Shown: positions 27,651 to 37,888, numbered from the stretch's first letter. The stretch is 64,000 nt of DNA from Bacteroidaceae bacterium (GCA_024398715.1 JAKSIP010000002.1:106113-170112), one strand, 5' to 3'. Notes: generated by a model not told the origin, from the sequence alone. Translations and numbers: made by a program.

Positions 27651-28697
27651 ATGAGGTCTAAGATTTTATTGTTGGTTTGTACTGCCGCTATGGTATCCTG
27701 CGGTGTTGACAAGACTCAAAAACAAACACTGGTCAAGGTTTGTGAGACAGCCAGGTATGTAGAAGTACCTGCCGCAACATACGCGGCAAAAATAAGTGAG
27801 TCCAGCAAATCGAATCTGGCTTTCCGGGTAAGCGGAAAAATCGGGAAAATCTATGTCAGAAGCGGAGAACCGGTACGAGCCGGCCAATTGGTGGCAAAAC
27901 TCGATGACCGTGACTACAAAATCCAATATAATGCCACTCTTGCCGAATATAATCAGGTGAAGGCGGAGATAGACAGGGTATTTGCCATGTACGAGGATAA
28001 TGCCGTTTCCGAGAATGATTATGACAAGGCGCGGTATGGCTTGGAACAGATTTCCCAAAAACTGGAATACCATAAGAACCAGTTGAACGATTGTAATCTT
28101 TATGCTCCTATTACCGGTTATGTGGATAACGTTATGTTTTCGCAGGGAGAGACGGTGGCAGCGGGAGTACCTGTAATATCCATATTCGGCAATCAGAAAC
28201 TTTCTGTAGAACTGAATGTTTCCTACCCGGATTATTGCCGGTTTGAAATCCTTGATTCTGCTTATGCAAGATTCACTTCAACCCCGAATCTGACTGTGCC
28301 TCTGGAAGGCGGTCTGATCAGCCGCAAAGCCAATGCAAACCAGCTCTACAGGTTGCAGTTCGATATCCCAGACAGGTACAGTTTTGTTACTCCCGGTATG
28401 ACTGCTATGGTTACACTTACATTCAGACAGGATAACAGTAATATGAATCTTGTGCCAGTAAGTTCATTGCTACGCGACCGTGATGGCAGCGCAGTCTTTC
28501 TTTATGATGCAACAACCGGTACTGTCGGGTTGGAAAAGGTTGAAATTGTAAAAATTCTGAATGATGGCAATGCTGTGGTGTTGGGGCTGAAAAGAGGAGA
28601 TATGGTCGTATCTGCCGGAGTAAATGCATTGCATGACGGACAGAAAGTCCGTAAGGTTGGAAAAACAGGTATTTCAAATCCGGGCGGACTATTATGA
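27651..28697 (+). CDS. RND efflux periplasmic adaptor, second system
   Basis: A 348-residue HlyD/AcrA-type lipoprotein (LLLVCTAAMVSCGVDK, Cys 17) with lipoyl halves VSGKIGKIYVRSGEPVRAGQ and LYAPITGYVDNVMFSQGE, a short helical hairpin between them, and a C-terminal barrel. Its stop overlaps the pump start in ATGA (28694-28697), indicating translational coupling. The start ATG 27651, eight bases after the channel stop, gives the correct lipoprotein signal. Confidence 0.92.
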   Translation: MRSKILLLVCTAAMVSCGVDKTQKQTLVKVCETARYVEVPAATYAAKISESSKSNLAFRVSGKIGKIYVRSGEPVRAGQLVAKLDDRDYKIQYNATLAEYNQVKAEIDRVFAMYEDNAVSENDYDKARYGLEQISQKLEYHKNQLNDCNLYAPITGYVDNVMFSQGETVAAGVPVISIFGNQKLSVELNVSYPDYCRFEILDSAYARFTSTPNLTVPLEGGLISRKANANQLYRLQFDIPDRYSFVTPGMTAMVTLTFRQDNSNMNLVPVSSLLRDRDGSAVFLYDATTGTVGLEKVEIVKILNDGNAVVLGLKRGDMVVSAGVNALHDGQKVRKVGKTGISNPGGLL

Positions 28698-31600
28698 TGA
28701 ACGGCAATGTAGGCAAATGGTCTCTTGACAACAGAAAAATTGTTTCTCTGGTTGTTTTTATCCTATTGCTTGGCGGTATTTACGCATGCTTTAGTATTCC
28801 CAAGCTGGAGGATCCGGAGGTGCTTGTGCGTCAGGCACTTGTGGTGGGTGTCTATCCCGGAGCATCGGCATATCAGGTGGAACTTGAGGTGGCAGACCCG
28901 CTTGAAAAGAAAATAAGAGAGACTTCTGGTGTTGATTTCACAGAAACACGCTGCTATTCCGATATGTGCATAATAAAGGTTTCACTGCAGACTACTGTTC
29001 CGCAGGAAGACATAATGCAGACCTGGGATATCATGCGCCATAAAATTGAAGCGACTGGGCTGCCGCAGGGCGCAACAACCATGATATACGATGATTTTGG
29101 CGATGTTTACGGTATGTTCTACGCTATTACCGGCAGTGATTATACCTGCAAGGAACTGTCTGCATATGTGGATATGATCCGCCGGGAAGTGCAGAATGTT
29201 GAAGGAGTATCGCGGGTATCGGTATTCGGTACGTTCAAGGAGTGTATCAGAATCCAAATGAGGACTGACCGTCTTGCCAACCTGGATGTTCTTCCTGTAG
29301 AGGTAATACAGACGCTCAACGGACAGAATGCAACAATATATTCGGGGTATTTCCAAAGTGGCGGAAACCGTATCAGAGTTAGTGTTGATGACCGGTACCG
29401 CAGTGCTGAAGACATTGCCGGTCTGATTATTAAAGGACACGAGAAAGATCTGATAAGGCTTGGAGACATTGCGGATATTGTTCTGGAAGAGGATTATCCG
29501 GTCCGCGAATATATGGAAAGAAACGGTGTAAGGGCAATAGGACTCAGCATATCTCCAAACTCCGGAGTGGATATTGTAAAGGTAGGCAAAAGAGTTGAAA
29601 AGAAACTTGATGAAATACGCGCGGACAGATTGCCTGCAGGCATTGAAATAAACAGTGTTTTCAGCCAACCTGACAGAGTAACCATGGCTATGGACAATTT
29701 TATGCTCAATATGATTGCTTCTGTGGTTCTGGTTATATTGCTGCTTACATTTTCCATGGGTGTACGTCCGGCTATGGTGATAGGAATGTCTTTGGTAGTA
29801 ATAATATTCGGCTCCATATTGTTCCTTTTCTATACAGGTGGAACGTTGCAGCGTGTGTCTTTAGGCGCTCTGATATTTTCAATGGGTATGCTTGTTGACA
29901 ATGCGATAGTCATTGCAGACGGTGTATTGGTTGCCAAGGCTAACGGGGTGCCGCGTATGGAAGCTTTGACCCGGATTGGTGAAAATACCGGTTGGCCTTT
30001 GCTTGGAGCTACACTTATTGTGATATTGTCTTTTCTTCCCATATATTTAAGCCCCGATGTGACAGGCATATATATACACGATATGTTTATTGTGTTATGT
30101 GTATCGCTGCTGCTGTCCTGGATTCTGGCACTGACCCATGTCCCAATCATGGCAGACAGGCTGATTTATCCTTATCCTGTAAAGTCTGTGGAAAAGCAGC
30201 AGTCATCTGTATTGTATGTATGTCTTAAAAGAACGTTGTCTTTTTGTCTTTCACACAGATGTACGTCTGTGATCATTGTACTGTTTCTCCTGGCAGGAAC
30301 AGGATATTGCGCACTGTATCTGCAACGTGCATTGTTCCCGGATATGGAGTATGACCAGCTGTATATGGAGTACAAACTGCCTGAGAACAGAAACTATACC
30401 CAGGTCAGCGCAGACCTTGATTCCATAAGTGCGTTTCTGAGGAAAAATCCTGATATTACAGACATAGTGAAATCTGTTGGTGGTACACCATCACGTTACA
30501 ATCTTGTAAGAAGCATCCATTCTCCGTCACTTTCATATGGAGAACTGATAGTGGATTTCAAATCTTCCAAAGCTTTGAAAAACGATATCAACCGGCTTCA
30601 GGAAGAGGTCAGTGCCATGTTTCCTGATTCTTATGTCAAGTTCAAACGCTATAATCTGATGTTTATGCAGTATCCTATACAGCTCGGTATCATGGGCCCG
30701 GATCCCGTTGTTCTTGACAGTCTTGCCAGGAAGTGTCTGGACATATTCAATAGGAGCGGGGTATGCAGTAATGTTATAGATGAATGGGAACCCGATGTTC
30801 CGGCATTTGTAATAGGATACAATCAGGCATCGGCCCGTATGTCCGGAATGTCCAGAACAGAAGTGGGCACATCAATTCTGGCATCGACGGAAGGTTTGCC
30901 GGTGGGAACATTCTATGACGGTACAAAACCTATGTCCATATATGTGGATTGCGTTGGCAGCGATGGAGAAAAAATCAAAGACCTCAACAATGCTACCGTA
31001 TTCGGACTGATGCCCGATTGGTCAAAAATTACCGCAGACAAAGGCCTTCTGGATGCTGTTTCAGGCTTATCGGGTTCAGTTACCGGTAACGAGCCTCTGT
31101 CACAGTTGTCTGACGGTATCAGGGTGGAATGGGAAAGCCCTGTAATATGCCGTTACAAAGGAGAACGTTGCAGATCCATATGCGCATCGCCGGTAGAAGG
31201 CAGTAGCGTAGAAAATTCCCGCCGCGCTGTTGAACGGGAACTGGAAAATATTGAATTTCCAGAGGGTTACCATATTATGTGGGGTGGGGAACGTCTGGCA
31301 GAGGATATGTCAATGAAAAACCTTTTCAGTAACTATCCGCTGGCCATATTGCTGATGCTTGTAATATTGCTTGCCCTGTTCAAGGATTACAAGTCTGTGG
31401 CAGTATTGGTCTTGTCTATTCCTGTAGTCTTTGTAGGAGCTGTCCCAGCAATAATCATATCCAAGACAACGTTCGGTTTCATTGCCGTTGTAAGTATATT
31501 GGGACTTGTAGGAATGATTCTGAAAAACGGAATAATACTTATTGACGAGATAAAAGTACAGGCGCAGACGGCAACAGATCTGAATCAGGCCCTGATAAAT

Positions 31601-31804
31601 GCGTCCGTATCCAGAATGAGACCTGTTACTATGGCTGCATTCACCACTGTACTCGGTATGATACCGCTTCTTACCGATTCCATGTTCAAGTCAATGGCGG
31701 CATGTATTATTGGTGGTCTGCTGGTAGGTACCATAATTGTTTTGCTTATCATTCCTGTACTTTATTCTATATTTTTCAAAAAAGATTATGAGAATAAAAA
31801 ATAG
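28694..31804 (+). CDS. RND efflux pump, AcrB-like, second system
   Basis: A 1036-residue RND transporter. Helix 4 carries GMLVDNAIVIADGV, retaining the first relay Asp with Asn in the second position, a common variant. The C-terminal repeat shows LGLVGMILKNGIILIDEIK. There are two large periplasmic loops. It belongs to the channel-adaptor-pump operon, and its 3' end overlaps the next lipoprotein gene by 17 bases. The N-terminus lacks the FIxRPVFA motif of drug pumps and reads WSLDNRKIVSLVVF, suggesting a different RND branch from the pump at 8569. Substrate unknown. Confidence 0.93.
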   Translation: MMNGNVGKWSLDNRKIVSLVVFILLLGGIYACFSIPKLEDPEVLVRQALVVGVYPGASAYQVELEVADPLEKKIRETSGVDFTETRCYSDMCIIKVSLQTTVPQEDIMQTWDIMRHKIEATGLPQGATTMIYDDFGDVYGMFYAITGSDYTCKELSAYVDMIRREVQNVEGVSRVSVFGTFKECIRIQMRTDRLANLDVLPVEVIQTLNGQNATIYSGYFQSGGNRIRVSVDDRYRSAEDIAGLIIKGHEKDLIRLGDIADIVLEEDYPVREYMERNGVRAIGLSISPNSGVDIVKVGKRVEKKLDEIRADRLPAGIEINSVFSQPDRVTMAMDNFMLNMIASVVLVILLLTFSMGVRPAMVIGMSLVVIIFGSILFLFYTGGTLQRVSLGALIFSMGMLVDNAIVIADGVLVAKANGVPRMEALTRIGENTGWPLLGATLIVILSFLPIYLSPDVTGIYIHDMFIVLCVSLLLSWILALTHVPIMADRLIYPYPVKSVEKQQSSVLYVCLKRTLSFCLSHRCTSVIIVLFLLAGTGYCALYLQRALFPDMEYDQLYMEYKLPENRNYTQVSADLDSISAFLRKNPDITDIVKSVGGTPSRYNLVRSIHSPSLSYGELIVDFKSSKALKNDINRLQEEVSAMFPDSYVKFKRYNLMFMQYPIQLGIMGPDPVVLDSLARKCLDIFNRSGVCSNVIDEWEPDVPAFVIGYNQASARMSGMSRTEVGTSILASTEGLPVGTFYDGTKPMSIYVDCVGSDGEKIKDLNNATVFGLMPDWSKITADKGLLDAVSGLSGSVTGNEPLSQLSDGIRVEWESPVICRYKGERCRSICASPVEGSSVENSRRAVERELENIEFPEGYHIMWGGERLAEDMSMKNLFSNYPLAILLMLVILLALFKDYKSVAVLVLSIPVVFVGAVPAIIISKTTFGFIAVVSILGLVGMILKNGIILIDEIKVQAQTATDLNQALINASVSRMRPVTMAAFTTVLGMIPLLTDSMFKSMAACIIGGLLVGTIIVLLIIPVLYSIFFKKDYENKK

Positions 31805-33176
31805 ATTGCAATTTATTGTTCTGACCGTTCTGTTGTCTTTGACAGCAGGCTGCCGGAAAAACGACTGTTCCGATATTGCGCCGTCCGGCAATCTTGTCAA
31901 TGTTGTCGGGTCCCAATATTTTGCAGGTTCCGATGATCTGAAGGATTTTTTGAAATCAAGAATCTCTATGGTGACCGGAACAGGAATTGCAGATCTGGTT
32001 ATGGTTAAACTTTCTTCGGAACTTGCCAAACTTGAATTGAGAAACTATCTTGATGTGGGTGTCAATCCGGACAATTCATCAAAACTTGTATTTGAACTTC
32101 ACCGTTTCACTTACAGAACCGTAAACTCATCAGGCAGTCCTATTGTGCTGTCAGGAACACTCCTGATGCCCAACAATACAGACAGTGAACGCCAGTACGA
32201 GATGGATCATGTGACTCTTTATAACGAGAGCATGATTTTCGGATCGGAATATTTCCCGATTAGAGGTATTGCAGGTTTCTGCCGTGTAGTATACAATTCT
32301 CTTGTAGTCTTTCCCGATTTGCAAGGCTATGGCAGCACATGCTCCATGCCTGCTGTTGATCTGGCATGTGTTAACGGACGGCAGTCGGTTGATTGTGAAA
32401 TGGCGGCTCTTGAACTGATAAGACAGCGCGGAGTAACATTGAAGAAAGATTATGGAACATATCTTATGGGTGCATCAAGAGGAGGATTCGCTACCTTGTC
32501 AGCTCAAAAATATCTGGAAACTGAAGCTTCGGCATCGCTTTTGAAAGCTGTGAATCCCATTGGCAGTATCACTTCCAGTACTCCAACAGATTTGTCTGCT
32601 CTGCTGGATTATTACCTTAGTCTTGGCAAGACGGAGAATATGGTATTTGTATTGGCAATACTGAATGATCTGTATAATTCATCTCCAGACCTTTTCTCCG
32701 GTTATAAACTCCAGGATCTGTTTTCTGACAGATACAACGCAAGTGCGCTTAACGAACTTATATGCAGCAAGGAACTGACAATTGAAGAAACTCAGGATTT
32801 ATGTGCCAAAAGCGGAATAGAGAGTATGTATCATGTTCTGAATGCTTCCATGTTCAACCCGGACAGTACGGTCAATACGTCAAGTCCGTTGTATCTTGCT
32901 ATCCGTCATGCGGCAGAACGCAATAACCCATGCAGCGGCTGGACTCCTTCAATATGCAAATGTGTAATGATACATTCAGAGAATGACGATGTTGTCCCGT
33001 ATTCAATTGCATACGATTCTTATCAGAAATTATCCCTTTATGACAGACTGGTTCCGAATGATAATGTCCTTTTCAAGACCAAGACAGTAAAAGGACATGT
33101 GCTGAATTCCATGATGGACCAAATATCGTTTGTTATGGAAAAAGATCCTGTTTCTTCATATTTTGAAGACTTATAA
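31788..33176 (+). CDS. Secreted alpha/beta hydrolase lipoprotein (lipase-like)
   Basis: A 462-residue lipoprotein (LTVLLSLTAGCRKND, Cys near residue 22). The hydrolase core has YLMGASRGGFATLSAQ (nucleophile Ser in GxSxG, near residue 230), the acid in HSENDDVVPYS and a His in KGHVLNSM. The layout recalls secreted lipases and esterases with a lid segment between nucleophile and acid. It overlaps the pump gene by 17 bases and precedes the ABC fusion by 12, so it belongs to the operon. The substrate is unknown. A link to the esterase and adenylating enzyme on the other strand is plausible but untested. Confidence 0.82.
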   Translation: MRIKNRLQFIVLTVLLSLTAGCRKNDCSDIAPSGNLVNVVGSQYFAGSDDLKDFLKSRISMVTGTGIADLVMVKLSSELAKLELRNYLDVGVNPDNSSKLVFELHRFTYRTVNSSGSPIVLSGTLLMPNNTDSERQYEMDHVTLYNESMIFGSEYFPIRGIAGFCRVVYNSLVVFPDLQGYGSTCSMPAVDLACVNGRQSVDCEMAALELIRQRGVTLKKDYGTYLMGASRGGFATLSAQKYLETEASASLLKAVNPIGSITSSTPTDLSALLDYYLSLGKTENMVFVLAILNDLYNSSPDLFSGYKLQDLFSDRYNASALNELICSKELTIEETQDLCAKSGIESMYHVLNASMFNPDSTVNTSSPLYLAIRHAAERNNPCSGWTPSICKCVMIHSENDDVVPYSIAYDSYQKLSLYDRLVPNDNVLFKTKTVKGHVLNSMMDQISFVMEKDPVSSYFEDL

Positions 33177-33188
33177 CCTGTTTCTCCT

Positions 33189-35855
33189 ATGAAAAAATTA
33201 TTGATACCTGTACTGATAACCGTATTGTTTGCAGCTTGTTCCAAACCTGCTGAAATGATTACAGCCCATTCTTTTGAAGAACTCAAAGGAACTGTTATTG
33301 GAACATATCAGGGCGCATTAGTGGAGAAAATCCTCTCCTCTCATGCCGATGAGTGCGGGTACAAGGTTGAGTATCACACAGAGCCCGCTGCAATAATTCA
33401 GGGACTGAAAGACGGTTACATTGATCTGATGACTGTGCGTTTTCCTGAATTCAAGGCTTATATGCATTCCATTCCCGGATTGTATCTTGTTTGGGATTCC
33501 ATTGTTGTTGATGACCAGCTTGTCTTTTTCAGCCTGAACAGCGATGAACTGAGAACGCAGTTCAACGAGTGGCTTGCATTACCTGAGACCCGGCAGATGA
33601 TACAGGACTCAAGGGAATACTGGCTCAGACCTTATGGAGAACCGGATCCGGCTCCAAGAGATTATGATATTCCGACACAGGGTGAACCTATTCACGCTGC
33701 AAGCGGTTTTACTGTTGTGGGTACATCTTACATATCCAATGGAAAACCGGCTGGCGTAGATATGGATGTGCTGTACGGTTTTGCCAAATATGCAGGCCGG
33801 CCTGTCGAACTTCTGAATATGCCGTTGCTCAGTATTCTTGCAGCTGTCCAGACCGGGCAGATTGATATGGGTATATCAGGTTTTGCCAAGCAACCGGACA
33901 TGAGTCAGAAAATGCTTTTTTCCGATCCGTACAACCAGGCTTCGCATGCTCTTGTAGGCTACAACGAAGAACTTGCCGTACAGCAGATGAAAGAAGCAGG
34001 ATTGTATCAGGAGTCAAATTTCCTTACCGATCTGTATGATACTTTCCATCGCACGTTTATTGCAGAAAACCGTTGGAAAATGATTGCCCAAGGATTGTGG
34101 GTTACCATAAAAATTTCTTTTTACGCTCTTATCCTGGGGACACTGCTCGGTGCACTTATCTGTGCTATGCGCATGAGCCGCAGACGTATTGTTTCCGGTT
34201 TTGCAAAGGTGTATGTTGAAATTATGCGTGTAGTCCCCATATTGGTGTTCCTTATGATCATGTACTATGCGGTATGTGCTCCAATGGGAATAAACGGAGT
34301 GACTGTATCTATAATTGCTCTGTCCATGAGTATGGCCGCCTTTGTGGGAGAGGTGTTCCGCATGGCTATTCTTGGCGTTGACCGTGGCCAGCGCGAGGCC
34401 GGATATGCCTTAGGCTTTACCGCAAAACAGACGTTCTTCAATATTATTCTGCCACAGGCTGCCCGCAGTGCCCAATCCGTATATAATGGGCAGGTAATAG
34501 CAATGATCAAAGAAACATCCATAATAGGTTATATTGCGGTAATGGACCTGACAAAGGTTATGGATGTAATCCGTAGCCGTACGTTCGATGCTTTCTTCCC
34601 GTTTATTGCAGCGGCCGTGATATATTTTCTGATAACAGTTGTCTTTGTAAAACTGATAGGGTGGCTGCTTGATCTGACTTTACCCAAGAAAGGCAGCGAT
34701 GTTGCTCCGCAGTTGCATATCCAATCTGTAAAGAAAACAAATGCGTTGCGTGGTGCTGGCAGTTCTGCCCCGGACAGGAAAGTTGTTCTTTCAATAACAA
34801 ACCTGCGCAAAGTTTTTGACGGCAGGCTGGAAGTTCTGAAAAATATAACTACAGACATTCACCGTGGCGATGTAATTTCAATAATCGGTCCTTCAGGAAC
34901 AGGGAAAAGTACATTTCTGCGCTGTCTCAACAGATTGGAAACACCTACGGAAGGCACAATACTGATGGATAGTGTTGCAGAAAGTGAAATGTGCCGTCAC
35001 ATGGGAATGGTGTTCCAGTCTTTCAACCTGTTTGAACACCTCACTGTACTGGAGAATATCTGTATAGGACCAATGAAACTGTTGCACAAAAGCCGTTCTG
35101 AGGCGGAGCGACGCGGAATGGAACTGCTTTCTGCCGTTGGTCTGGCCGGCAAGGCTACATATATGCCAAGCCAACTTTCCGGTGGACAGAAACAACGTGT
35201 TGCAATAGCCCGCTGTCTGTCTATGGATCCTGAGATTATACTGTTTGATGAACCGACATCGGCCCTTGACCCCACCATGATAAACGAGGTCCTTACCGTT
35301 ATCCGTGAACTTGCCGCACGCGGCATGACCATGCTGATTGTTACGCACGAAATGAAATTTGCACGTAACGTAAGTAACCGTGTATTCTACATGGACCATG
35401 GCTTGATTTTTGAAGAGGGAACTCCGGAACAGATTTTTTCCAATCCGCAGCGTGAGGAAACCAAAAGCTTTATACAGGGTATCAGCAAGTTTGAATACCG
35501 CATAGTAAAAGATTACGATTATATAGAACTGAGCAACGGTCTTGAGCAGTTCCTGCTGCACCGTATGGCTCCACAATCTGTGTTTGACCATACAATGACA
35601 GTTGTTGAAGAGTTGCTCCAGTTGTTCCAAAGCGGCAAGGGTTGTGTGGATAGAGTTGAGGCCGGTGCCACACTTAAAGTGCAGTATATTGAACAGAATC
35701 AAATCACTGAAATAACATTGTGCTACCCGGATAAAATGCCTCCAATATTGTCTGATTCCGGTCGTGAAGATGATTTGAGCCTTGTGCTTCTGCGCGGTTA
35801 CACCTCTATGCTTGAAGAGTCTGAAGGAAGTCTGTATGCAAAAGTCAATGTATGA
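33189..35855 (+). CDS. Single-chain polar amino acid ABC transporter: binding protein, permease and ATPase, with C-terminal extension
   Basis: An 888-residue fusion with a lipoprotein signal (LITVLFAACSKPAEM). Residues 25-285 are type-2 solute-binding sequence whose lobes look permuted: a C-lobe-like LKGTVIGTYQGALVEK part and tail come first, then an N-lobe-like PAGVDMDVLYGFAKYAG to LFSDPYNQ part. Residues 295-500 are a HisM/GlnP permease (EAA loop GYALGFTAKQTFFNIILPQA). Residues 535-770 are a GlnQ-type ATPase: Walker A GPSGTGKST near 567, signature LSGGQKQR near 663, Walker B IILFDEPTSALD. About 115 further residues (VVEELLQLFQSG...) are unassigned. The permease/ATPase family suggests glutamine or another polar amino acid; the ligand is not proven. 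Confidence 0.9.
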   Translation: MKKLLIPVLITVLFAACSKPAEMITAHSFEELKGTVIGTYQGALVEKILSSHADECGYKVEYHTEPAAIIQGLKDGYIDLMTVRFPEFKAYMHSIPGLYLVWDSIVVDDQLVFFSLNSDELRTQFNEWLALPETRQMIQDSREYWLRPYGEPDPAPRDYDIPTQGEPIHAASGFTVVGTSYISNGKPAGVDMDVLYGFAKYAGRPVELLNMPLLSILAAVQTGQIDMGISGFAKQPDMSQKMLFSDPYNQASHALVGYNEELAVQQMKEAGLYQESNFLTDLYDTFHRTFIAENRWKMIAQGLWVTIKISFYALILGTLLGALICAMRMSRRRIVSGFAKVYVEIMRVVPILVFLMIMYYAVCAPMGINGVTVSIIALSMSMAAFVGEVFRMAILGVDRGQREAGYALGFTAKQTFFNIILPQAARSAQSVYNGQVIAMIKETSIIGYIAVMDLTKVMDVIRSRTFDAFFPFIAAAVIYFLITVVFVKLIGWLLDLTLPKKGSDVAPQLHIQSVKKTNALRGAGSSAPDRKVVLSITNLRKVFDGRLEVLKNITTDIHRGDVISIIGPSGTGKSTFLRCLNRLETPTEGTILMDSVAESEMCRHMGMVFQSFNLFEHLTVLENICIGPMKLLHKSRSEAERRGMELLSAVGLAGKATYMPSQLSGGQKQRVAIARCLSMDPEIILFDEPTSALDPTMINEVLTVIRELAARGMTMLIVTHEMKFARNVSNRVFYMDHGLIFEEGTPEQIFSNPQREETKSFIQGISKFEYRIVKDYDYIELSNGLEQFLLHRMAPQSVFDHTMTVVEELLQLFQSGKGCVDRVEAGATLKVQYIEQNQITEITLCYPDKMPPILSDSGREDDLSLVLLRGYTSMLEESEGSLYAKVNV

Positions 35856-35920
35856 ACGCCCAATTCAAAAGAAGAATTATGACTGATAATAAATATTGTA
35901 GTGTTCCATAGATTTGAAAT

Positions 35921-37495
35921 ATGAAAATATCCTGTATTAAGACAACTGTGGCGGGAATGCTTTTTATGGCAGTATTCAGCAGTTGTGCCAATAGCAATGG
36001 TCAGGTCCGTGAACCTATAGTAGAGATTACATCGGGTTACATTGAAGGTGAGTATGAGAATAATGTGTACGCATTCAAAGGTATTCCGTATGCGCAGGCA
36101 GAGCGTTTCCTTGCCTCAAGGCCGGTGGACAGGTGGACCGATACGCTTGAGTGCTGTCAGTACGGCCCATGGGCAATACAGGGTGGCCGCGGCAATGACG
36201 AAAGTGGCAATTTTCTTATAAATGTCTGGTCCCAAGGACTTGAAGACGGTGCAAAACGCCCTATCATGGTGTGGATACACGGTGGCGGCTATTCTTCCGG
36301 GTCAGGCAATATGGCAGAGTATAACGATGGCGTAGCGCTTGCAAAAAAAGGTGTTGTGATTGCAACCCTGAACCATCGCCTTGATATAATGGGCTTTCTT
36401 GACCTGTCCGGTTTTGGTGGCAAGTGGAAAGAATGCCAGAATGCCGGTATGCTTGATATTGTGCGTGCTCTCGAGTGGATAAGGGACAATGCCGATGCCT
36501 TTGGTGGTGACAAGGATAATGTTACCATATTCGGAGAATCCGGCGGTGGCGGAAAGGTTGGTACACTCATGTGTATGCCTGCCGCCAAGGGCCTGTTCCA
36601 CAAGGCTATCATTGAAAGCGGTGCCAAACTGAATGTTGTCAATGCCCAGTTGTCCGATACTCTTGCTAAGATGGTTGTAAAGGAACTTGGCCTTACAAAA
36701 GAGACTCTGGACCGCATTCAGACTATGCCATATGCACAGATTGCGCGTGCCGGAAACAAATGTGTGGCAGCACTGATGGGCCCGCGCACTCCGGGTTCAA
36801 TCAAGATGTGGGGCTTTGTCCCGTCAGAGGGTACTGAATCTTTGCCAAAGCATGCCTATACACCCGGTTTCAGTGATTTGAGCAAGGATATTCCGCTGAT
36901 TATCGGCTCTACGTTCAATGAACTTGACAGGACCTATTATGACAATAAGACTTTCACGCAGCAGCAGGGAATTGAAATTTTGAAGGATAAATATGGAGAA
37001 GAGAATCTGGACGGATTCCTGACCGCCTACCGCCAGGCTTATCCATATAAGGAGAAGGACGATATTCTCGATATGGTAGGTCTTGACTGCAACATACGCG
37101 CACAGTCCATATATGCTGCTGACTGGCAGTCTGCAAATGCCACAGCACCGGTCTATATGTTCCTGTTCAACTGGTATGCTCCCTCCGCTGACGGAGGCAA
37201 GGCATCGTCTTTCCATAGTCTTGAAATACCGTTTGTGTTCAATAACCCGGATCTGGAAAAATCAAATATCAGGCAAGGCGATGAGAATGCTCGCGTCCTG
37301 GCAGAGAAAATGAGTCAGGCTTGGGTCAATTTTGCCTATACAGGTAATCCGAATGCAAAGAGTATCAAGGGCCTCCCGAAATGGAAGCCATACACTAAGG
37401 AAAACGGCGCAACAATGATTTTTGACAACTGCTGCGAAATGCGCTACGGCCATGACCGTGCGTTGCAGGAACTGCTTTACAGATGTTTGAAATAA
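35921..37495 (+). CDS. Carboxylesterase type B, lipoprotein
   Basis: A 524-residue COesterase-family enzyme with a lipoprotein signal (MLFMAVFSSCANSN). Motifs are FKGIPYAQ, PIMVWIHGGGYSSGSG (oxyanion hole), TIFGESGGGGKVGTL (nucleophile Ser near 207), STFNELD (acid region) and FHSLEIPFVF (His region). It hydrolyses carboxylic esters; the substrate is unknown. It lies 65 bp after the ABC fusion, long enough for its own promoter, but no clear -7 box was found. Confidence 0.9.
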   Translation: MKISCIKTTVAGMLFMAVFSSCANSNGQVREPIVEITSGYIEGEYENNVYAFKGIPYAQAERFLASRPVDRWTDTLECCQYGPWAIQGGRGNDESGNFLINVWSQGLEDGAKRPIMVWIHGGGYSSGSGNMAEYNDGVALAKKGVVIATLNHRLDIMGFLDLSGFGGKWKECQNAGMLDIVRALEWIRDNADAFGGDKDNVTIFGESGGGGKVGTLMCMPAAKGLFHKAIIESGAKLNVVNAQLSDTLAKMVVKELGLTKETLDRIQTMPYAQIARAGNKCVAALMGPRTPGSIKMWGFVPSEGTESLPKHAYTPGFSDLSKDIPLIIGSTFNELDRTYYDNKTFTQQQGIEILKDKYGEENLDGFLTAYRQAYPYKEKDDILDMVGLDCNIRAQSIYAADWQSANATAPVYMFLFNWYAPSADGGKASSFHSLEIPFVFNNPDLEKSNIRQGDENARVLAEKMSQAWVNFAYTGNPNAKSIKGLPKWKPYTKENGATMIFDNCCEMRYGHDRALQELLYRCLK

Positions 37496-37510
37496 ATTAG
37501 TAATGGTATT

Positions 37511-37888
37511 ATGAAAGGGTTGATTACAGTGCTTTTATTGGTAGTATCCAATGTGTTCATGACATTTGCCTGGTATGGTAATCTGAAACTGCAGGAAATG
37601 AAAATCTCAACGGACTGGCCGCTTGTTCTGATTATTCTGGCATCGTGGGGAGTGGCTCTGTTTGAATACAGCTTTATGATACCGGCAAACAGGACAGGCT
37701 CCGACATTAACGGCGGACCATTCAATCTGATTCAGCTGAAAGTGATTCAGGAAGCAGTTTCCCTTACTGTATTTACGCTGATTGTTTCTTTGGTATTCAA
37801 GAGCCAGACCCTGCATTGGAATCACCTGGTATCTTTTCTGCTGATAGTACTTGCCGTATATTTTGCTTTTATGAAAACTGGAAAATGA
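37511..37888 (+). CDS. DMT family inner-membrane protein (DUF486)
   Basis: A 125-residue protein with four predicted membrane helices and the family motifs WYGNLKL, ASWGVALFEYSFMIPANR and NGGPFNLIQLKVIQE. It is a half-sized drug/metabolite-transporter relative with unknown substrate. It starts 15 bp after the carboxylesterase and is convergent with the TonB receptor gene. Confidence 0.85.
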   Translation: MKGLITVLLLVVSNVFMTFAWYGNLKLQEMKISTDWPLVLIILASWGVALFEYSFMIPANRTGSDINGGPFNLIQLKVIQEAVSLTVFTLIVSLVFKSQTLHWNHLVSFLLIVLAVYFAFMKTGK

